From Mucilaginibacter sp. L196 (GTDB lineage Bacteria; Bacteroidota; Bacteroidia; Sphingobacteriales; Sphingobacteriaceae), in assembly GCF_009765905.1 (NCBI RefSeq), contig NZ_LMUO01000015.1, positions 278,219 to 342,218 on the forward strand: 64,000 bases of DNA, in the 5' to 3' direction. Within the stretch, counting starts at the first letter, position 1. Every line of letters starts with the position of its first letter. The position numbers and the translations under genes were made by a program. This document shows, one piece after another, positions 1 through 6,383 of the stretch. The notes beneath the pieces are model-generated. The model did not search any database. It saw only the letters and a program-made list of their open reading frames with translations, and was not told the origin of the DNA.

Positions 1-255
1 GTCAGGATAATTTTCGTGTATCGCATCACGAAGTTTCAAGGCTATATTGAGTGCTACCGTTTTTTCAAGGGAATATGAGCCATGTGCCCCGGGGTCTTTT
101 CCGCCATGTCCGGCATCTATAACAATCGTTCTTACTCTAAACACAGCTGTGGTGTCCTGTTGCGGAAGTGTAAAGGAAACAATTGCAGTATAGGTTGTAA
201 AAAACAATATTGCTATCCCAGTAATTGTAGTTATTCTTATTAAATATTTTCTCAT
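1..255 (-). CDS. N-acetylmuramoyl-L-alanine amidase (Amidase_3), N-terminal part, cut by window edge
   Basis: The first 85 residues of a minus-strand gene starting with ATG at 253-255 are visible. Residues 1-30 are basic then hydrophobic, a signal peptide or membrane anchor. From about residue 46 the sequence reads TIVIDAGHGGKDPGAHG, the zinc-binding first strand of Amidase_3, whose His is a metal ligand. The EKTVALNIALKL stretch that follows carries the family's conserved Glu. Members of this family cut the amide bond between N-acetylmuramic acid and the stem peptide in the periplasm. The remainder, including later zinc ligands and any C-terminal module, lies outside the window. Confidence 0.85.
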   Translation of the reverse strand, partial: MRKYLIRITTITGIAILFFTTYTAIVSFTLPQQDTTAVFRVRTIVIDAGHGGKDPGAHGSYSLEKTVALNIALKLRDAIHENYPD

Positions 256-343
256 TAATTATATATCGTTTCTACCCACTCTCACCCATCAACCGCACTA
301 TTAACCAACCAGATTTAACTCGGTTTGGTTGTATTATTTTTAA

Positions 344-775
344 TTATTTTTTGTTGCATTGCGGACATGTGCCTGATGCATAAAGTGTGAATCCCTCGGC
401 TTTAAAACCGGGTGGCAAGTTGAACGCCGGCAAACTTAAATCATTTAAACAATATACCTTATTACAAACGGTACAATTAAAATGCAAATGTTCGTCGTGA
501 TGATGGTGTTCCTGACAGTTAGAGGTACAAATGGCATAATTAGCAGTTCCATTTAAATCAAATATCTTATGGATAATGCCTTTTTCTTCAAACACATTTA
601 ATATACGATAAAGCGTAACACGGTCCACATCTTCCATTAAACCTTCCAAATCGGGTTGTGATGTTGCTGTATTTTTTGCAGACATCATAGCCAAAACTTT
701 TAACCTTGGGCCGGTTTTTTTCAAATGATGCAAGTCAAGCAAATGCTCAAATCTATTATTGGTTATTTCTGTCAT
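344..775 (-). CDS. Fur/Zur-family metal-responsive transcriptional regulator
   Basis: This 143-residue protein has the length and layout of the ferric uptake regulator family. A winged helix spans about residues 10-85, with the recognition helix near 50-68 (DRVTLYRILN). A metal-binding dimerisation half follows: a His-rich run at 90-98 and two Cys pairs, CTVC at 101-104 and CPQC at 137-140, which normally hold structural zinc. It lies 12 bp downstream of the MerC-like gene on the same strand, so the two are probably co-transcribed from a promoter near 1230. Zinc (Zur-like) is a reasonable guess because Zur proteins often sit beside metal transporters, but the sequence alone does not fix the metal. 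Confidence 0.88.
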   Translation of the reverse strand: MTEITNNRFEHLLDLHHLKKTGPRLKVLAMMSAKNTATSQPDLEGLMEDVDRVTLYRILNVFEEKGIIHKIFDLNGTANYAICTSNCQEHHHHDEHLHFNCTVCNKVYCLNDLSLPAFNLPPGFKAEGFTLYASGTCPQCNKK

Positions 776-787
776 TTAATATGGCTA

Positions 788-1189
788 TCAATGCGCCTCA
801 TGGTTACAAACTTTGCAGGCGCCAACATACCTATAATTTATAAAATGTGCCGTTGCTATGGTAAACCCACCCAAAGGTACAACAATACCTTCAAGCCAAC
901 CAGCAATAAAAAGATGGCCAAGTATAATTATTGTAAAACCTATACTTAATAATAATAACGGAACCAAACGCCTATGCATGCGAAAATACGAAGAACTGAT
1001 AGATGATACACCAATTATAAAAGCTAAAATTATCATGCCCCACTCAAACCATGGGTTTGCTAAAAAGCCAAGGCCAATTAATGGCAAAACAGTTATAAAA
1101 ATAGGTACAAGAGCACAATGGATAGCACACAATGTTGATGCAGTCATACCTATATTATCCAATTTAGCAGTTAGTTTGGTGAATTCCAT
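788..1189 (-). CDS. MerC-domain membrane protein
   Basis: About 133 residues with four hydrophobic segments. CAIHC lies at residues 21-25 at the start of the first helix and a CxxC pair (CKVC) at 125-128 near the C-terminus, as in MerC-type mercury/metal transport proteins of Bacteroidota. I chose the ATG at 1187-1189. A longer reading from 1225 would add twelve residues encoded inside the inverted repeat at 1207-1227, which looks regulatory. Its position before a Fur/Zur-like gene suggests transport of a divalent metal under control of that regulator. The metal is not known; no other mer gene is present. Confidence 0.75.
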   Translation of the reverse strand: MEFTKLTAKLDNIGMTASTLCAIHCALVPIFITVLPLIGLGFLANPWFEWGMIILAFIIGVSSISSSYFRMHRRLVPLLLLSIGFTIIILGHLFIAGWLEGIVVPLGGFTIATAHFINYRYVGACKVCNHEAH

Positions 1190-1206
1190 GGTACAAATAT
1201 AATCAC

Positions 1207-1227
1207 AAATGCAACTATGATGCATTT
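1207..1227. promoter_or_regulatory. Perfect 7-7-7 inverted repeat, candidate Fur/Zur operator
   Basis: The arms AAATGCA (1207-1213) and TGCATTT (1221-1227) are perfect reverse complements separated by seven bases. The site lies 18 bp upstream of the preferred merC start and so upstream of the merC-fur unit. A 21-bp dyad just before a Fur-family gene is what an autoregulatory operator looks like. The assignment is inference from position and symmetry. Confidence 0.45.
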
Positions 1228-1326
1228 AATTTATACTTTTTTTACTTTTTGATTATTTTATATTCGTTTAACATTAATTAAATATTGCTGGTAAATATTA
1301 TTTTTGCAGCTGCTAATGTCTAAACT

Positions 1327-1959
1327 GTGTCTCAAAATATAAGTTTGTCAATAAAAGAGAGTTGGAAAGAAACCATCAGTAATACATCTGATAGGACTAA
1401 ATTGATCATTGGTTCGGTGTTGATATTTATCATCATAGCGCTGATGCCTCAATTTTTTAATAAAATTGAACAACGTAATGGCGTTGTACTGCACGATTGG
1501 GTATTAGCCACCATCCCTCCTCATAACGTTTCCGTAGCTATATTTATCGTTATCTGGGGTATGGGGTTGCTCATTTTATACAGAGCATTATATAAACCGA
1601 GAATTTACATAATATATGTTTGGGCACTGATTGTAGTATGCCTTGTTCGTATGGCTACCATTAGCTTTGTGGCGCTAAACCCTCCTATCGGCCTGATACC
1701 ATTGGCAGATCCGCTTACTGGTGTTTTTTATGGCGAAGCTAGTATTACTAAAGATCTTTTCTTTTCGGGCCATATAGCAACCCTTACGCTAATATTTTTA
1801 TGCCTTGATAAAAAATCGGATAAGATGATAGCCCTGGGGGCCATCATCACCGTTGCCTGCCTTTTATTAGTGCAGCATATACATTATTCTATTGATATTT
1901 TGGCATCGCCTATTATCACTTATACCTGCTTCAGGTTAGCTAAATATTCCTTGTTTTAA
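1327..1959 (+). CDS. PAP2_C / sphingomyelin-synthase-like membrane phosphotransferase
   Basis: This 210-residue protein has about six hydrophobic segments (near 25-42, 68-88, 92-118, 145-160, 167-183 and 188-205). It carries the two signatures of the lipid phosphatase/phosphotransferase superfamily in the sphingomyelin-synthase arrangement: FSGHIATL with His149, and HYSID with His186 and Asp190, matching the family's H-H-D triad. Sphingobacteriaceae make sphingolipids, so a head-group transferase acting on ceramide is plausible; a simple lipid phosphatase is the alternative. The start is GTG at 1327 because an in-frame TAA sits at 1321-1323. Its stop codon overlaps the stop of the convergent GH130 gene. 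A TATTTTTG box at 1299-1306 may be the promoter. Confidence 0.72.
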   Translation: MSQNISLSIKESWKETISNTSDRTKLIIGSVLIFIIIALMPQFFNKIEQRNGVVLHDWVLATIPPHNVSVAIFIVIWGMGLLILYRALYKPRIYIIYVWALIVVCLVRMATISFVALNPPIGLIPLADPLTGVFYGEASITKDLFFSGHIATLTLIFLCLDKKSDKMIALGAIITVACLLLVQHIHYSIDILASPIITYTCFRLAKYSLF

Positions 1960-3029
1960 CCGGGCAATTCATCCGGAATATCTAAACGGGCTACGCCTAT
2001 CCTGTCATCAGCCATTCCGTAGTAAATGTCAAACCTATTGGGCATGCCTATATCATCACGCCTGTCTATCCCCGTAGGGAAAACAACATCAGCAATTAAT
2101 CCAACACGTTCCTCTGGCAGCTCAGGCTTTATTATTGGTTCAGTCGATCGGTATAATATGTTCGTAGGCTCCTCCCTATCTAATATCATTATTCCGGCTG
2201 AATAACATAGTTGTGTTTTCTCGCTGTTTGGTATGGGTATTTCACTTACACCGTGGTAAAGTATCATCCAACCTAAATCAGTCATAACAGGTGGTGTTCC
2301 ACAGCCTATTTTTAATTTCTCCCAATCAGCCTCAGGCGCGGCCAACCGTTCGTGCGACGTAAAACTTGCCCCTTTCGCTGGCAGATGTGTAGCTGTATCA
2401 AACCTGCAATAAGAAATCCAAATGCTTTCACACTCGCGATCAGTTTCATGATGACCATGTTTTGCTTTAATCTCTTCAGGGCTAGTACCCGGAAATATCG
2501 GCCGATGTAAAAGTCCCATTTCATCATGATTGTTGGGATTTTTTATAAGCAGTGGAAATGTGCACGAGTCTTTATCATCAACGCCTTCAAACTTTATCTT
2601 TTCATAGTGTGTAAATCTTGCCAGTCCAATTCGTTCCCAGTTAATTAAATCATTTGAACGGGCAATGGCTATCCGTGGGCCGTTAGGTCCAAAAGCCACA
2701 TAATTCATTACATAATGATTCAGCGGTTCAACAAATGTTATACGGGGATCTTCACACCCACCGCCGCCCGGCCTTAACTCATAGTCTGCTTCCGGCTGCA
2801 ATGCGATACCTAAACGTTCAACATCAATGGGGTCGCCCGCATCATTAAATATTACCCTTGCAATACCTATACGCGAAAAGTTCCCTTTAGCCACCATACG
2901 CGGAAACAGATACAGATGGCCATCCTTACCGCGGATTGCCGCAGGATTGAGGACACCTTCTATCTCCATCGCATCGCCATCTTCAGGCTTCATAATTATA
3001 CCTAAACGCTGTAATTTAAACTCACCCAT
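1956..3029 (-). CDS. GH130 family glycoside phosphorylase/hydrolase (mannoside-active)
   Basis: A 357-residue single-domain five-bladed propeller enzyme without signal peptide, so cytoplasmic. The GH130 signature CEDPRI is at residues 92-97, with Asp94 as the expected general acid, and a basic NFSRIG stretch lies near 50-55. Most characterised GH130 enzymes phosphorolyse beta-mannosides to Man-1-P, though some are beta-1,2-mannosidases; the subfamily cannot be fixed by eye. It overlaps the upstream phosphomannomutase gene by 8 bp and is last in the operon manA-PMM-GH130. That context favours a phosphorylase whose Man-1-P goes to the mutase. It differs clearly from the GH130_1-like enzyme at 54975-56168. 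Confidence 0.85.
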   Translation of the reverse strand: MGEFKLQRLGIIMKPEDGDAMEIEGVLNPAAIRGKDGHLYLFPRMVAKGNFSRIGIARVIFNDAGDPIDVERLGIALQPEADYELRPGGGGCEDPRITFVEPLNHYVMNYVAFGPNGPRIAIARSNDLINWERIGLARFTHYEKIKFEGVDDKDSCTFPLLIKNPNNHDEMGLLHRPIFPGTSPEEIKAKHGHHETDRECESIWISYCRFDTATHLPAKGASFTSHERLAAPEADWEKLKIGCGTPPVMTDLGWMILYHGVSEIPIPNSEKTQLCYSAGIMILDREEPTNILYRSTEPIIKPELPEERVGLIADVVFPTGIDRRDDIGMPNRFDIYYGMADDRIGVARLDIPDELPG

Positions 3030-3810
3030 TTTCTGTCTTCTTTGTTGGTTTTAATTTTACCGGTTTACCGCCCAGGCATGCTATAATAGCTTCAATTACA
3101 CGCTTAGTTTCATCAGGATCACGCACTTGAATACAATCGGCACCAGTTGTGCGTGCCGGGTGATCATTACCACCCTCAAACAAAGCATCGCCTATAAAAA
3201 GCATCTCGCTTATTTTAATATCTAATACCGATTTTAATTTGCGGATGCCATAAGCCTTATCAATGCCTGGTTTTGTTATATCGATAGAAGTAGCACCGCC
3301 CATTTGTACTGAGAAACCAGAAAGCGTTTTATCCAGGATGGCTTTTATTTTTTTACGTTTTATAAACTTAGGATCCCAATTTTTTTTCGCGTCCAGTGGT
3401 GCCTTTTGCCCTAATGCCGAATAAGTAATCTGGCTACCTCTATCTTCAATTTGTTCACCCCAAGTTTTGGCAACTGTGGTTTTTGATTGTTTTATGGCCT
3501 CATTAAGCGCTGTTGTGATCTGCGTTTTTTCATCGGCAGTAAAATTTTCAGCGTAAAGCTCTTTCCAGCCATGTTTATAGCTGTAGAATTTAGTACCGCA
3601 GGTTGGCAGTATTGATAAATTTTTGAGGTGTTTTTCTTTAGTTAGGTGCAAGAGTACCTGTTTCTCAAATTGCGGCCAATCGCCGCCGGATATAATGGCA
3701 ACTTTAACAGTATCAATCAGCCTGCTAAAAAGCGTAGCCATTTCCTCATCTAATGATGCTTTGCTTTGGGCAAGCGTACCGTCAAGATCAAATATTATTA
3801 ATTTTTTCAT
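3022..3810 (-). CDS. HAD-IIB phosphomannomutase-like phosphatase/mutase (eukaryotic PMM type)
   Basis: At 262 residues it has the size and motif order of alpha-PMM enzymes. FDLDGT at residues 7-12 gives nucleophile Asp8 and acid/base Asp10. IISGGDW at 39-45 is HAD motif II, and GDALFEGGNDH at 207-217 is motif IV, closely resembling the GDxxxPGGND of human PMM1/PMM2. EDRGSQITYSALG near 122-134 resembles the cap-domain substrate segment. Known PMMs interconvert Man-1-P and Man-6-P. Placement between manA and a GH130 gene supports conversion of phosphorolytic Man-1-P to Man-6-P. Sucrose-phosphatase-like hydrolysis is the alternative within HAD-IIB. Confidence 0.78.
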   Translation of the reverse strand: MKKLIIFDLDGTLAQSKASLDEEMATLFSRLIDTVKVAIISGGDWPQFEKQVLLHLTKEKHLKNLSILPTCGTKFYSYKHGWKELYAENFTADEKTQITTALNEAIKQSKTTVAKTWGEQIEDRGSQITYSALGQKAPLDAKKNWDPKFIKRKKIKAILDKTLSGFSVQMGGATSIDITKPGIDKAYGIRKLKSVLDIKISEMLFIGDALFEGGNDHPARTTGADCIQVRDPDETKRVIEAIIACLGGKPVKLKPTKKTENG

Positions 3811-3841
3811 ATGATTTATATCCGTTAAAGGATAAGTAATT

Positions 3842-4837
3842 CTATTTACTGGTACTGGGTATCGCTATTTCTAATAGATTTATTTTTTCCTGCGGGATGC
3901 AATTAATCACACCGATTTCTGCCGGGAGTAAAACAACATCTCCTTTTTTTATGGGATATTTTGTCCCGTCGAAATCCAGTTCGCCTTTGCCTTCGGTACA
4001 AACGAGTATCCGTGGTTCGTCTTCTGCACCTACTGTAAATTGATCGGTAGTATTCATTCGCCACATAATAAAATGCTCGTTATTAAAATACTCCTCCCGG
4101 GTTACTTTACCATCAGCAATATTTTTAGGCTTAACAGGATCAATATCGGTTAAATTAAAATCGATACATGCTAATGCTTTATCAATCTGCAATTCGCGTG
4201 GTTTGCCGGTTTTGGCATCGGTTCTATCCCAATCATAAAGGCGATAAGTTGTATCACTATTTTCCTGCACTTCAAAAACCACCACATCAGCTAAGGTATG
4301 TACGGTACCGGAGTGGATAAATACGCCATCCCCAGGTTTAGGGATAAAGCTGTGGATGCAATCTGCCACTTTGTGGTCTGCCAGGCCTTTGCGTAAGTCC
4401 TGCTCGGTAGTGCCTGGTGTTAACCCTGCATAAATTTTTGCTTTAGGCCCGGATTCTATTACAAACCAGGCTTCTGTTTTACCTGTATCACCTTTAGGGA
4501 TGTATTCCTTTTGATCATCAGATGGATGAACTTGTACAGATAATACCTCTTGTGCATCCAAAAATTTCAACAAAAGGGGAAAACGGTCAAATTGTCCGGC
4601 TAATCTGCCCATTATACTTTCGGGGTATTGTTCAAACAATTGCGTTAATGTGTACCCTTGGTATAAACCTGCGTTTACAACGCTTGTATGATCGTCGCGA
4701 TCGCTTAATATCCAGGCTTCTCCAACAGGGCCTTCGGGCAATGGCTCCGTTAATAAATGGCTTAGTCTTCTACCGCCCCACAGCCTATATTGGTAAATTG
4801 GGGTAAAAAAAAGAGGATATAATGTGGACTCGTTCAT
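3842..4837 (-). CDS. manA: Mannose-6-phosphate isomerase, class I
   Basis: A 331-residue cupin metalloenzyme that interconverts Man-6-P and Fru-6-P in the cytoplasm. The zinc-site motifs are in order: QVHPSD with Gln102 and His104, KTEAW with Glu122, and IHSGTVHTL with His180. EVQENSDTTYRLYDWDR (189-205) carries the catalytic Arg region. The short length matches the Bacillus/Bacteroides type rather than the longer enterobacterial enzyme. It is the first gene of the three-gene operon with the HAD phosphomannomutase (31 bp downstream) and GH130, and completes a route from mannoside to glycolysis. Confidence 0.92.
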   Translation of the reverse strand: MNESTLYPLFFTPIYQYRLWGGRRLSHLLTEPLPEGPVGEAWILSDRDDHTSVVNAGLYQGYTLTQLFEQYPESIMGRLAGQFDRFPLLLKFLDAQEVLSVQVHPSDDQKEYIPKGDTGKTEAWFVIESGPKAKIYAGLTPGTTEQDLRKGLADHKVADCIHSFIPKPGDGVFIHSGTVHTLADVVVFEVQENSDTTYRLYDWDRTDAKTGKPRELQIDKALACIDFNLTDIDPVKPKNIADGKVTREEYFNNEHFIMWRMNTTDQFTVGAEDEPRILVCTEGKGELDFDGTKYPIKKGDVVLLPAEIGVINCIPQEKINLLEIAIPSTSK

Positions 4838-5019
4838 AATTCTAATCGGTTAATACAACACAACAAATATTTGCCAATTATGTTGGTCACATGTTTGTTA
4901 TAATGATGTTTAAATATTGGCTTGATACTTGTACTTAAATTATTAAGATTGTATTAAACCTTTTAAATTTTAATACGTCTATAAATCATCAGCACGATCG
5001 CTGAACAAATATTTAGATT

Positions 5020-6087
5020 ATGAAAAGGGTATATAAAAATTTGATTTTCTTAAGCATAAGCGGACTATTATGTTTGTTTTTTGCTCTTCCTGCTAACGCT
5101 CAACACCGCGGTGGCGGAGGTGGCGGCGGTCACTTTGGTGGCGGCGGTGGTGGTCATTTTGGTGGTGGTGGCGGTGCACACTTTAGCGGTGGTGGCGGCG
5201 CTCGTTTCAGCGGCGCAAGTCGTTCAAACGCTGTTCGTAGCACATCTGCGGGCCGCTCATATTCATCAGCAGCAAGAGGTAGTTACGCAGGCAGAAGCTA
5301 TGCAGGGCGCGCCGTAGGTGGCAGAAGCTATGCAGGACGTGCATATGCAGGCAGAGGTGGTTATGCTGGTAGAGGCTATGCCGGCCGTGGTTATGGTGGC
5401 AGGGGCTTTTATGGCCGTGGTTATGCTGGCTTTGGATATCATGGTTATTTTGGCCGCGGTGGCTTTTATTACCACGGAGGTTTTTACAACAGCTTATATT
5501 ATCCACGCCTTGGTTTTAGTTTAGGTTTTCTTCCCTTCGGATATTATTCATTCTACTGGGGAGGCTTGCCATACTACTACAGCAATGGCTACTATTACGA
5601 ATATAATGATGACCAATATACTGTAGTTGAACCACCTGTAGGTGCCGAAATAAGCACATTGCCGTCAAAAGCACAATCAATTGTGATCAATGGTCAGCAA
5701 TACTATGAGTTAGACGGTGTTTATTATGTAGCTATTACTAAAGACGATGGATCATTGGCTTATGAAATAGCAGGTAAAGACGGAGAGTTAAATACAGATG
5801 GTGGTGATCAGGGTGCTCCTCCAGCAGGTAACGATCAGGGTTATAGTGCCCCTAATCAATCTGCAGCACCTCAGGATAATCAGGTTGCTCCGCCAAGAAA
5901 TGGTTCAGCAGATTTGCAGATTGGTGATGTTGTACAATCATTACCGGTAGATTCAAGGGGTGTTACAGTGAACGGTCAACGTTTATTTGTATCTCCTGAT
6001 GATGTTTACTACAAGAAAACACGTGATAACAATAACAATGTGGCTTATAAAATTGTAGGCCTACCATCAACAGATCCTAACAACTAA
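5020..6087 (+). CDS. Secreted glycine/tyrosine-rich protein with DUF6515-like C-terminal repeats
   Basis: A 355-residue protein with a signal peptide ending near residue 27 (ANAQ). Residues 28-60 are almost pure Gly with His. About 80-165 consist of degenerate GRSYAGR/GRGYAGRG units, and a Tyr-rich stretch runs to about 205. Two related modules follow, one about 208-252 (AEISTLPSKAQSIVINGQQY) and one about 300-350 (GDVVQSLPVDSRGVTVNGQR); both end in AYKI/AYEI-type strands, so the domain looks duplicated. This resembles DUF6515 proteins of Bacteroidota, whose role is unknown; a cell-envelope role is a guess. A terminator follows, so it is probably monocistronic. Confidence 0.8.
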   Translation: MKRVYKNLIFLSISGLLCLFFALPANAQHRGGGGGGGHFGGGGGGHFGGGGGAHFSGGGGARFSGASRSNAVRSTSAGRSYSSAARGSYAGRSYAGRAVGGRSYAGRAYAGRGGYAGRGYAGRGYGGRGFYGRGYAGFGYHGYFGRGGFYYHGGFYNSLYYPRLGFSLGFLPFGYYSFYWGGLPYYYSNGYYYEYNDDQYTVVEPPVGAEISTLPSKAQSIVINGQQYYELDGVYYVAITKDDGSLAYEIAGKDGELNTDGGDQGAPPAGNDQGYSAPNQSAAPQDNQVAPPRNGSADLQIGDVVQSLPVDSRGVTVNGQRLFVSPDDVYYKKTRDNNNNVAYKIVGLPSTDPNN

Positions 6088-6110
6088 TAGTAAATTAATA
6101 TAGAATTTAA

Positions 6111-6140
6111 AAGGGTGAGCATTATTGTTCACCCTTTTTT
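6111..6140 (+). terminator. Rho-independent terminator after the glycine-rich gene
   Basis: GGGTGA at 6113-6118 pairs with TCACCC at 6129-6134. The stem extends inward through G-T, C-G and A-T pairs to a small loop and is followed by six T. It sits 24 bp after the stop codon. Confidence 0.8.
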
Positions 6141-6152
6141 GTTGAATTTCCT

Positions 6153-6347
6153 TAGAAACTATCTAAAAACGATTGAATATTGTTTTTAGATAAACACAAA
6201 AACAAAGCGTCATTGCAAGGTACGAAGCAATCTCTACATAGGCAAGGCATTTAGAGAGGTATGAACCTACAGAGCAGCTCTGTAAAGTATAGAGATTGCT
6301 TCGTACCTCGCAATGACGATAGTTTTATCATTTTTAGACAGCTTCTT
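6153..6347. repeat. Palindromic repeat element (MITE/REP-like) with long inverted arms
   Basis: The core arms at 6208-6237 and 6290-6319 are inverted copies about 30 bases long. Each starts GTCATTGC(A/G)AGGTACGAAG on its own strand and differs at a single position. An outer imperfect inverted pair (6153-6173 and 6327-6347, 17 of 21 matching, built on CTnTCTAAAAA) brackets the core. There is no coding capacity. The element fills the gap between two convergent genes. It shares the scaffold GTCATTnnGAGGnACGAA with the element at 62601-62674, so it looks like one of a dispersed genomic family. Confidence 0.75.
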
Positions 6348-6383
6348 AGAAAGGCATAGCTCTAGGGTACGCCTGCTTCTCTA

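Noticed and set aside
725..949. 74-codon plus-strand frame overlapping the fur and merC genes
   Set aside because: It is antisense to two genes with clear metal-binding motifs and has no features of its own.
1190..1225. N-terminal extension of the MerC-like protein
   Set aside because: The extra twelve residues are encoded in the inverted repeat, and the domain begins after the internal Met.
5110..5450. Tandem short repeats considered as a CRISPR array
   Set aside because: The repeats are in-frame coding repeats of Gly/Arg/Tyr units, lack spacers of constant length and have no cas genes nearby.
5207..5506. Antisense and alternative frames across the glycine-rich gene
   Set aside because: They arise from the repetitive GC-rich codons of the real gene, and give His- or Met-rich low-complexity products.
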